The notes under the pieces are model-generated. The model was given only the letters and a program-made list of their open reading frames with translations, searched no databases and had not been told where the DNA came from. From NCBI GenBank assembly GCA_031273485.1, contig JAISRS010000484.1:1-6579 (forward strand): DNA of 6,579 nt, in the 5' to 3' direction. Positions 1-4,822 of the stretch are shown here, piece after piece. Numbering within the stretch: position 1 is the stretch's first letter; every line of letters starts with the position of its first letter. The position numbers and the translations under genes are program-made. Origin of the DNA: Prevotellaceae bacterium. Lineage in GTDB: Bacteria; Bacteroidota; Bacteroidia; Bacteroidales; UBA932.

Positions 1-560
1 TAACAAACCTCTACAGGGATGTGATTGTGAAAGAAGACGCACTGCCTGTGAAAATGACCGCTTACACTCCCTGTTTCAGGCGTGAAGCCGGTTCTTACGG
101 GAAAGATGTAAGAGGACTCAATCGCTTGCATCAGTTCGACAAGGTGGAAATTGTGCAGATTTCGCAACCCGAACGCTCCTATATCGCTCTGGACGAAATG
201 GTGGCGCATGTTGAAGAACTTGTCAAAAAACTTGAACTTCCATACAGAATCCTCCGTTTGTGCGGAGGAGATATGAGCTTTCATTCCGCTCTGACATACG
301 ACTTTGAGGTATATTCCGCAGCACAGGAACGCTGGCTGGAAGTAAGTTCGGTTTCCAATTTCGAATCGTTTCAGGCAAATAGACTGAAACTAAGATATAA
401 AACACAGCAAAAGAAAACAGAACTGTTGCATACCCTTAACGGAAGTTCGCTCGCCTTACCGAGAATTGTGGCGGCATTGCTCGAAAACAATCAGACCGAC
501 AAAGGAATCACTCTGCCAAAGGCTCTTATTCCATACGCAGGATTTGAAACAATATCATAA
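1..560 (+). CDS. serS: Seryl-tRNA synthetase, C-terminal part (5' end outside window)
   Basis: This is the C-terminal ~185 residues of cytoplasmic seryl-tRNA synthetase, which charges tRNA-Ser with serine using ATP. The frame is open from base 3 (reading TNLYRDVIVKED...) to the TAA at 558-560, so the start lies upstream. The GTG at 21 is internal, not a start. Class II synthetase motif 2 is clear at about 75-160 (FRREAGSYG, then RGLNRLHQFDKVE). Next come CGGDMSFHSALTYDFEVYS, the SVSNFESFQANR segment, and motif 3 (LHTLNGSSLALPRIVAALLE) with its ATP-binding arginine. The C-terminus ends in PKALIPYAGFETIS, typical of the family. Full-length SerRS is about 420-430 residues, so roughly 45% is present. 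The missing part includes the N-terminal coiled-coil tRNA-binding arm. The gene ends 12 nt before the HyfC-like gene on the same strand. Nothing suggests it is broken. Confidence 0.97.
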   Translation, partial: TNLYRDVIVKEDALPVKMTAYTPCFRREAGSYGKDVRGLNRLHQFDKVEIVQISQPERSYIALDEMVAHVEELVKKLELPYRILRLCGGDMSFHSALTYDFEVYSAAQERWLEVSSVSNFESFQANRLKLRYKTQQKKTELLHTLNGSSLALPRIVAALLENNQTDKGITLPKALIPYAGFETIS

Positions 561-572
561 TTCCCTGTCAGG

Positions 573-1466
573 ATGTTATCTCTATTATTGATACTTGCTT
601 TTGCCGCAGTTTTTCACGGTATTTTGGGAAAAACACGCAGCCTTCTTAGCGGTCGCAAAGGTCCGAAGATACTGCAACCGGCGCTTAACGTGGCGCTTTT
701 GTTCCGCAAAGGAGAAGTAATCGGCACAAATTCGGGAAAAATATTCCGGTTAGCGCCTGCGGTAAGTTTTGTGGCAGTGTTCGTTGCAATGCTGATGGTG
801 CCATTCGGACAGTCGAGTACATTAATATCTTTTTCCGGCGATTTTGTTCTGTTTGCGTATTTGTTGGCATTAAGTCGTTTTGCGATGATATTGGGCGCAT
901 TAGATACCGCCTCGTCGTTTGAAGGCATGGGCGCTTCGCGGGAGGCGCTATACGGCATGTTGGCAGAACCCGCATTTTTTGTGCTCGCAGGAACTTTCAC
1001 TTTATTGACGGGAAATAGCTCGTTTGCAGAGATATTTGTCTTTTTGAACATGGATAATCTCAATGTGATTATTCCCGGACTGCTGGCTTCATTTGCCTTC
1101 TTTCTGATGTTGCTTGTGGAAACAGGAAGATTACCCGTAGATGACCCGCGCACACATCTGGAACTTACAATGATACACGAAGTAATGATATTAGACTACA
1201 GCGGATTCGATTTAGCCCTGATACATATCGCAACATACATAAAATCGGCTGTATATTCGGTACTTGTGGCGCTTTGTATCCTACCGGGAAATTTGCAACG
1301 CATCATTTATATGCCCCTGTTTATTATACTGATAATTCTTGCCCCGATTATTACCGGTTTTTTCGAGAGTTTCAGAGCAAGAAACAGATTGCAAAGAAAT
1401 CCGTCGTATATATTGACAATAACAGTAATGGCTATCGTAGCTTTTGTCACGGCAGCGATTATTTGA
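573..1466 (+). CDS. hyfC: HyfC/HycD-like membrane subunit of a group 4 hydrogenase (NuoH family)
   Basis: A 297-residue, very hydrophobic protein with about eight predicted membrane segments. It belongs to the respiratory-chain NADH dehydrogenase subunit 1 family, closest in motifs to formate hydrogenlyase subunit HycD/HyfC. Visible signatures are GRKGPKILQP (27-36), SSFEGMGASRE (114-124), AEP (131-133), ETGRLPVDDPRTHLEL (183-198), then IHE (201-203) and DYSG (208-211). In the family this subunit anchors the soluble hydrogenase arm in the inner membrane and lines the path to the proton-pumping subunits. Length is close to that of HycD/HyfC (about 305-320), so it looks complete. The ATG at 573 follows the serS stop by 12 nt in the same frame. 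An AGG directly abuts the ATG, which is too close to be a normal ribosome site, so coupling to serS translation is possible. The gene stands alone: no HyfB, E, F, G or I follows. The stop codon is the first base triplet of a TGAATTA tandem. The symbol is a family-level assignment. Orthology to E. coli hyfC is not established. Confidence 0.85.
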   Translation: MLSLLLILAFAAVFHGILGKTRSLLSGRKGPKILQPALNVALLFRKGEVIGTNSGKIFRLAPAVSFVAVFVAMLMVPFGQSSTLISFSGDFVLFAYLLALSRFAMILGALDTASSFEGMGASREALYGMLAEPAFFVLAGTFTLLTGNSSFAEIFVFLNMDNLNVIIPGLLASFAFFLMLLVETGRLPVDDPRTHLELTMIHEVMILDYSGFDLALIHIATYIKSAVYSVLVALCILPGNLQRIIYMPLFIILIILAPIITGFFESFRARNRLQRNPSYILTITVMAIVAFVTAAII

Positions 1467-1484
1467 ATTATGAATTATGAATTA
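1464..1484. repeat. TGAATTA x3 microsatellite overlapping the hyfC stop
   Basis: Three perfect head-to-tail copies of the 7-mer TGAATTA at 1464-1470, 1471-1477 and 1478-1484. The first TGA is the stop codon of the upstream gene, so the repeat touches the coding region directly. Copies lead straight into the larger ATTCGTG repeat block. Confidence 0.9.
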
Positions 1485-1507
1485 AAAAAATTCGTGGAAA
1501 TTCGTAA

Positions 1508-1524
1508 AAAATCCGCAGGATTTT
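1508..1524. repeat. Hairpin module copy 1 (AAAATCC-GCA-GGATTTT)
   Basis: Perfect inverted repeat with 7-bp arms and a 3-nt GCA loop, 42 nt after the hyfC stop. Being A-rich on the left and T-rich on the right, it could act as a weak bidirectional terminator. With only three G-C pairs the stem is weak, so this is an inference. It recurs identically at 1594-1610 and 4631-4647. Confidence 0.85.
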
Positions 1525-1593
1525 AATTCGTGGAATTCGATTAATTCAGTGATAAAGAAAAATTCGTGGATTAAAAAATTCGTGTAATTCGTA

Positions 1594-1610
1594 AAAATCC
1601 GCAGGATTTT
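1594..1610. repeat. Hairpin module copy 2
   Basis: The same 17-base inverted repeat as at 1508-1524, again preceded by an ATTCGTA unit and followed by TAATTCGTG. The two copies are 86 nt apart, which looks like duplication of a composite unit. Confidence 0.85.
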
Positions 1611-1632
1611 AATTCGTGCAATTCGTGTAATT

Positions 1633-1688
1633 CGTGGATTAAAAAAAACCGTGGATTAAAAAAAACCGTGGATTAAACTTCGTGGATT
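1633..1688. repeat. 17-bp tandem repeat CGTGGATT-A8-C
   Basis: Two perfect 17-bp copies at 1633-1649 and 1650-1666 (CGTGGATT followed by eight A and one C). A third copy at 1667 diverges after CGTGGATTAAA, and a last CGTGGATT lies at 1681-1688. This is a local slippage-type expansion of the ATTCGTGGATTAAA unit, ending about 45 nt before the radA start. There are no unique spacers, so it is not a CRISPR array. Confidence 0.9.
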
Positions 1689-1731
1689 AAAATAACTTCG
1701 GTGAAAATAAATATAAATTAAATATAAAAAA

Positions 1732-3105
1732 ATGGCAAAAATCAAGAAAGCATATTTCTGTCAGCAATGTGGTTACGAATCGCCTAAATGGTTGGGAAAA
1801 TGTCCTGCCTGTGGAGAATGGAATACTTTTACGGAAGAAATTATTTCCAAACCCGCCGGAACGATGACAGATATTAGACAGACCTCAAAACCTGTGAAAA
1901 TAAGCGACATCAACATAGAAGAATATAATCGTATCATGCTTGCCAATAATGAAATGAACAGATTGCTCGGCGGCGGACTTGTTGCAGGTTCAATAGCGCT
2001 TATAGGAGGCGAGCCGGGTATAGGCAAATCTACTTTAAGTTTGCAAATAGCGCTAAACCAGCCTAATCTTAAGACATTATATGTTTCGGGAGAGGAGAGC
2101 GCAAGTCAAATCAAACTTCGAGCGGAAAGACTTGGCAGTAATTCGGGCAGCAACTGCTATATACTGTCGGAAACCCTGCTCGAAAATATTCTGTTGCAGG
2201 CGAAGGAAATAAATCCCGATTTTATTGTTATCGATTCGATACAAACTATTTACACCGACAAATTAGATTCCTCGCCGGGCAGCGTTTCCCAGATAAGGGA
2301 ATGTGCGGCGCTGCTAATGCGCTATGCCAAAGAAAGTAATACGCCGGTGTTTGTCATAGGGCATATAACAAAAGACGGGTCAATTGCAGGACCGAAAATA
2401 TTGGAACACATTGTGGACGTAGTTCTTCAGTTTGAAGGCGACAATAACTATATTTACAGACTTTTAAGGTCGATGAAAAACCGTTTTGGTTCAACCGACG
2501 AAATCGGCATTTTTGAAATGACAGGCACAGGATTGCGGGAAGTAAGCAATCCTTCGGAAGTTTTGATTACCCGTCACGAAGAATCGTTAAGCGGCTGTTC
2601 TGTTGCCGCGATGATAGACGGAGCGCGCTCGTTTCTGATAGAAACACAGGCATTGGTAAGCACTGCGGCTTACGGCACTCCGCAGCGTTCCGCCACAGGT
2701 TTCGACGTGAGGCGATTAAATATGCTGTTAGCCGTTTTGGAAAAACGGGCGGGTTTCAGACTTGCCGTAAAAGACGTATTTCTGAATATCGCCGGAGGCA
2801 TAAAAGTCGTCGACCCCGCCATTGACCTCGCCATAGTGTCCTCAATACTGTCGTCCACTGCCGATATTCCAATATCGCACGACTGGTGCTTTGCCGGAGA
2901 AATCGGTCTTTCGGGAGAAATACGCCCTGTGAACAGAATCGTAGCACGAGTATCGGAAGCTGAAAAATTAGGATTTAAAAAAATATTTATATCCAAATAC
3001 AATAAAAAAACTCCGGAACTCAGTAAATTCCAAATAAAAATCGAATACATAGGAAAAATTCCCGAATTAGTGGAAAAATTATTCACTGCTTCAAATAAAA
3101 GCTGA
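1732..3105 (+). CDS. radA: DNA repair protein RadA (Sms)
   Basis: Complete 457-residue RadA, a RecA-like ATPase that drives branch migration at recombination intermediates and helps RecA in repair. The N-terminal zinc finger is C10-x2-C13-x10-C24-x2-C27 (FCQQCGYES, KCPACGEW). The ATPase core has Walker A GEPGIGKST at 93-101, the segment YVSGEES at 117-123, Walker B around FIVIDS (D168), and the RadA-specific KNRFG motif at 249-253. The C-terminal Lon-like domain (about 270-450) holds DPAIDLAI and the strongly conserved FAGEIGLSGEIRPV. Length is normal (about 450-460). The ATG lies behind an A-rich leader with no Shine-Dalgarno sequence, usual for Bacteroidota, and MAKIKKAYFCQQCG matches the family N-terminus. 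No convincing -33/-7 promoter was found in the repeat-filled upstream region. It faces the META lipoprotein gene convergently and is followed by a terminator hairpin. Confidence 0.97.
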   Translation: MAKIKKAYFCQQCGYESPKWLGKCPACGEWNTFTEEIISKPAGTMTDIRQTSKPVKISDINIEEYNRIMLANNEMNRLLGGGLVAGSIALIGGEPGIGKSTLSLQIALNQPNLKTLYVSGEESASQIKLRAERLGSNSGSNCYILSETLLENILLQAKEINPDFIVIDSIQTIYTDKLDSSPGSVSQIRECAALLMRYAKESNTPVFVIGHITKDGSIAGPKILEHIVDVVLQFEGDNNYIYRLLRSMKNRFGSTDEIGIFEMTGTGLREVSNPSEVLITRHEESLSGCSVAAMIDGARSFLIETQALVSTAAYGTPQRSATGFDVRRLNMLLAVLEKRAGFRLAVKDVFLNIAGGIKVVDPAIDLAIVSSILSSTADIPISHDWCFAGEIGLSGEIRPVNRIVARVSEAEKLGFKKIFISKYNKKTPELSKFQIKIEYIGKIPELVEKLFTASNKS

Positions 3106-3154
3106 AAATCAAAAGGGATGCAGTAAATGGTTTGTGGGGTTAAAAAATAGACAA

Positions 3155-3175
3155 AAGGCACAAAGTGTTTGCCTT
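3155..3175 (+). other. Small hairpin after radA
   Basis: Inverted repeat AAGGCA (3155-3160) and TGCCTT (3170-3175) around a 9-nt loop, 50 nt past the radA stop. There is no T-run after it, so it may only protect the 3' end of the transcript or be fortuitous. The stronger terminator candidate lies downstream at 3242-3280. Confidence 0.4.
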
Positions 3176-3241
3176 AGCCTCTTCGTTTACATGATTCATA
3201 TCAATCGCTGCCTCGCAGTTAAGTGCCTCCGGCTTCGTAAC

Positions 3242-3287
3242 AAAGGGCAGTAAGAACTTTAAAGTACTTATTGCCCTTTTCTCTTTC
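3242..3287 (+). terminator. Terminator hairpin between convergent radA and META gene
   Basis: Arms AAAGGGCAGTAAG (3242-3254) and CTTATTGCCCTTT (3267-3279) pair over 13 positions with a single G-T wobble. The loop holds the perfect palindrome ACTTTAAAGT (3256-3265). The right arm runs into TTTTCTCTTTC, giving a pyrimidine-rich tail for plus-strand transcripts from radA. In the opposite direction the stem also sits 27 nt past the META gene stop and could serve it, though the tail there is not T-rich. Together with 3170-3300, which is richer in G+C than its surroundings, it may belong to a dispersed repeat. The rest of 3106-3305 shows no gene. Confidence 0.75.
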
Positions 3288-3305
3288 GGCTGCTACTGCT
3301 TACGA

Positions 3306-3731
3306 CTATCTAAAAGTAGAAAATGTTGCAAGAACCGTATTCCCCTTTTTTAATTTTAAATCGCCCGATTCTATTGAATATGAATCAACTTCGGAGAGAA
3401 TTTTCATATAAGCGGATTCGATTGTCATATCAAGACAAGCTTTGTTTGTTATGGCAATATTCCCGAACTTGATATTGTTTTTGCTGATTTTAGCTACCCC
3501 GTTAAAATTGTTGCATCCACCTTGTCCGTGTACGGTGCCGTCGCCGGAGAGCTTCAAAGTTGATGGATTTTTTGCCTTATCGGTTGTTAGTAAACCGTTT
3601 TCGGAATTTATCGAAACAAGCCTCCATTCTAAGGAAGTTATATCTGTTTCCGATTTATTTGCAGCCGGATTTGCCGTTGAACAGGCTTGAAATATCAGGA
3701 AGCCTAAAAAACTATAAATTAAACACTTCAT
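3306..3731 (-). CDS. META-domain (HslJ-like, DUF306) lipoprotein
   Basis: A 141-residue putative lipoprotein with one META domain. The N-terminus MKCLIYSFLGFLIFQAC is a short hydrophobic signal ending in a relaxed lipobox (FQA-C17), so the mature protein should be lipid-anchored in the envelope. The residues after Cys17 (STANPAANK) form a short linker and lack an acidic surface-export signal. The META domain shows its usual marks: LEWRLVS at 34-40, GGCNNFNG at 71-78, the pattern ITNKACLDM at 94-102, then a C-terminal strand region ending ATFSTFR. In E. coli the family member HslJ is linked to heat and novobiocin resistance. No enzymatic role is known. I chose the ATG at 3731; the ATG at 3743 (MFRKMKCL...) is a good alternative. 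A still longer frame from 3794 begins inside the dps terminator and is unlikely. No clear promoter was seen. Confidence 0.88.
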   Translation of the reverse strand: MKCLIYSFLGFLIFQACSTANPAANKSETDITSLEWRLVSINSENGLLTTDKAKNPSTLKLSGDGTVHGQGGCNNFNGVAKISKNNIKFGNIAITNKACLDMTIESAYMKILSEVDSYSIESGDLKLKKGNTVLATFSTFR

Positions 3732-3773
3732 TTTACGAAACATTAATATTGTTATACACATTATATTATACGG

Positions 3774-3806
3774 TAAAAATAGAAACGGGAACAACTCCCG
3801 TTTCTA
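3774..3806 (-). terminator. Intrinsic terminator of dps
   Basis: Perfect 11-bp inverted repeat, TAGAAACGGGA (3780-3790) and TCCCGTTTCTA (3796-3806), around the 5-nt loop ACAAC. Read on the minus strand it is followed at once by TTTTT (3779-3775), the classic rho-independent layout. It lies 37 nt past the dps stop. The plus-strand side lacks a T-run, so it acts in the dps direction and separates dps from the META gene. Confidence 0.92.
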
Positions 3807-3842
3807 CTGCTAAATTGTTACCTTATAATACATTAAATTCAT

Positions 3843-4373
3843 TTAACTTTTCAGATATGCCGTAAACATCCAAACAGTTTTTTCCTGTTCCTTGAGATAA
3901 TCGCTTATCAATGACGCCGTAGCTTCATCTTTAACAGAACCTGCCAACTCCAATATCTCTCTTTCCAGGGCAATTACTACCTTATAGCTTTCTAAGATAT
4001 TAGTCACAGCTGCTTTACCGCAACAAATATCCGAAACTTCCTTTATATCCGATATTTGGAGATATTGGGAAAAATTATTTTCCGGACTTCCGCCTAAAGT
4101 TAAAATGCGCTCTGCTACTTCATCAATTTTTCCCGCCAAATTGTCATATTGGTCTTCAAATTTTGTGTGCAGAGTAAAAAACGAATTTCCTGCAATTTTC
4201 CAGTGAAATCCACGTAAATTTGTGTAAAACACCTGAAAATTTGCCAGCAAAACACCTAATTTAGAAACAAGCGAACCTGCTCCATCTTTACAAATTCCTG
4301 TAAAGTCTAACACTGAACTTCCTTTACTGCAGGATTGTCCTTGAAGTTCTTGAGAATTAATACTTGATTGCAT
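3843..4373 (-). CDS. dps: Dps-family ferritin-like DNA-protection/iron-storage protein
   Basis: A 176-residue Dps protein. The family forms hollow 12-subunit shells that oxidise ferrous iron with hydrogen peroxide and store it as mineral, protecting DNA from Fenton damage. The inter-subunit ferroxidase ligands are present: H57 (NLRGFHW), H69 (LHTKFE), E73 (Asp in E. coli), D84 and E88 (IDEVAER), followed by LTLGGSP. The C-terminal helix ends EQEKTVWMFTAYLKS. The first ~33 residues are longer than in simple Dps. They contain C15 and C28 but few lysines, so a classical Lys-rich DNA-binding tail is not evident. Another Cys pair is C117-C118. The ATG at 4373 fits the promoter (leader of about 35 nt). 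The GTG at 4313 (residue 21, before LDFTGI) is a weaker alternative that matches where shorter homologues begin. It is transcribed alone, from its own promoter to its own terminator, and divergently from the TamB-like gene. Confidence 0.95.
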   Translation of the reverse strand: MQSSINSQELQGQSCSKGSSVLDFTGICKDGAGSLVSKLGVLLANFQVFYTNLRGFHWKIAGNSFFTLHTKFEDQYDNLAGKIDEVAERILTLGGSPENNFSQYLQISDIKEVSDICCGKAAVTNILESYKVVIALEREILELAGSVKDEATASLISDYLKEQEKTVWMFTAYLKS

Positions 4374-4416
4374 AATATTTAAATTTTAAATTAATATTTA
4401 TTTATAATATTTTTTG

Positions 4417-4449
4417 CAAAGCTAATCATATTTATTAATATATGTCAAA
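4417..4449 (-). promoter_or_regulatory. Bacteroidota-type sigma(ABfr) promoter of dps
   Basis: On the minus strand, TTTG (complement of 4446-4449) is followed after exactly 21 nt by TAGCTTTG (complement of 4417-4424). This matches the known Bacteroides consensus TTTG-N19-21-TAnnTTTG without a mismatch. Transcription would begin at about 4410, leaving a leader of about 37 nt before the dps ATG. No OxyR- or PerR-like operator was identified by eye. Confidence 0.85.
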
Positions 4450-4512
4450 CTGATATTTTTTATCTTTTCATAAAAAAAATTTATACCCGAACCATTTTTC
4501 TGTAATTTAAAC

Positions 4513-4530
4513 AATTACAAATTACAAATT
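4513..4530. repeat. AATTACA x2 tandem
   Basis: Two perfect 7-bp copies (4513-4519, 4520-4526) followed by AATT, leading directly into an ATTCGTGG unit at 4528. Like TGAATTA at 1464, a 7-bp microsatellite sits at the edge of the ATTCGTG repeat. Confidence 0.8.
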
Positions 4531-4540
4531 CGTGGATAAT

Positions 4541-4582
4541 GTCTGAACCTTGATTAAAGGATTAAAGGATTTACATGATTTT
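4541..4582. repeat. GATTAAAG-type repeat nested in the ATTCGTG block
   Basis: GTCTGAACCT leads into two perfect GATTAAAG copies (4552-4559, 4560-4567), then GATTTACATGATTTT. Elements of this general form (GTCTGAAC... followed by GGATT-type units) are, from memory, frequent between genes in Bacteroidota and some other phyla. This was not checked. It lies between two ATTCGTG units, as if inserted or fused there. Confidence 0.6.
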
Positions 4583-4630
4583 ATCTTCGCAGAAAAAATT
4601 CGTGAAAATTCGTGGATTAAAAAAATCGTG

Positions 4631-4647
4631 AAAATCCGCAGGATTTT
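4631..4647. repeat. Hairpin module copy 3 (AAAATCC-GCA-GGATTTT)
   Basis: Exact copy of the inverted repeat at 1508 and 1594, about 3 kb away. The identity of arms and loop across loci is the best evidence that the module is a real dispersed element. Confidence 0.85.
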
Positions 4648-4782
4648 AAATTCGCGGATTATGAGTTGGCGATATCGTATTGTATCAAAAAAAACGGGGC
4701 TTTAATAATTTTATAATATGTTTATTTTCTCTGCATTGAATTTATTGTTGAGGAATAAATTATCTCATTTCCGTTTTTTATA

Positions 4783-4790
4783 TACTTTTG
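4783..4790 (+). promoter_or_regulatory. -7-like promoter element for the TamB-like gene
   Basis: TACTTTTG matches the Bacteroidota -7 box TAnnTTTG exactly and would start transcription at about 4797, just before the ATG choices at 4823 and 4850. No TTTG lies 19-21 nt upstream, so only half of the promoter is supported. The rest of 4666-4782 is AT-rich and shows no gene. Confidence 0.45.
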
Positions 4791-4822
4791 GAACAAATTT
4801 TGGAATATGACGAATAAAAAAT

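Larger units (their letters stand above)
1485..1700. repeat. Intergenic repeat block built from ATTCGTG units
   Basis: The region between the HyfC-like gene and radA is almost wholly repetitive. ATTCGTG or one-base variants begin at 1490, 1500, 1526, 1562, 1578, 1587, 1612, 1621 and 1630, and continue as CGTGGATT units to 1688. Units are joined by A-rich runs (GATTAAAAAA) and by two copies of a hairpin module. Two composite copies can be aligned: ATTCGTA, A-run, hairpin, TAATTCGTG at about 1500-1532 and 1587-1618. No open reading frame of note is present. A related block lies at 4527-4657. Function is unknown. The spread of one pattern over two loci suggests a dispersed intergenic repeat family of this genome. 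Confidence 0.85.
4528..4657. repeat. Second ATTCGTG repeat block, between dps and the TamB-like gene
   Basis: ATTCGTG units occur at 4528, 4598 and 4608, with variants AATCGTG at 4624 and ATTCGCGG at 4650. GATTAAAAAA spacers and the identical hairpin module at 4631-4647 are also present. The order (ATTCGTGGATTAAAAA, hairpin, TAAATTCGCGG) repeats that of 1485-1620. The block is interrupted at 4541-4582 by a different repeat. Confidence 0.8.

Noticed and set aside
614..1153. A 179-codon open frame antisense to the HyfC-like gene
   Set aside because: It lies wholly inside a gene with clear family motifs on the other strand. Its translation shows no recognisable domain and is low-complexity Ser/Asn/Ala-rich, as expected of an antisense shadow.
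1630..1690. Possible CRISPR array
   Set aside because: Units are only 17 bp, directly adjacent, with A-runs instead of unique spacers, and no cas genes are present.
1693..1700. TAACTTCG as a -7 box for radA
   Set aside because: It has one mismatch to TAnnTTTG and no TTTG at the right distance upstream.
1464..1731. Insertion sequence remnant
   Set aside because: No transposase fragment, paired terminal inverted repeats or target-site duplication could be found around the repeat block.
2670..3161. A 163-codon open frame antisense to the end of radA
   Set aside because: It covers the strongly conserved RadA Lon-like domain on the opposite strand. The protein resembles nothing known.
3176..3300. 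Possible tRNA or other known RNA gene in the G+C-richer patch
   Set aside because: No cloverleaf, acceptor stem or TTCRA-type T-loop could be arranged; only simple hairpins are visible.
3732..3794. Longer start for the META lipoprotein (ATG at 3794)
   Set aside because: It would begin inside the terminator loop of dps and add a hydrophobic segment before a good lipoprotein signal peptide.
3442..3865. Plus-strand frames across the META lipoprotein gene
   Set aside because: They run antisense to a lipoprotein with signal peptide and GGCNNFNG motif, and one crosses the dps terminator hairpin.
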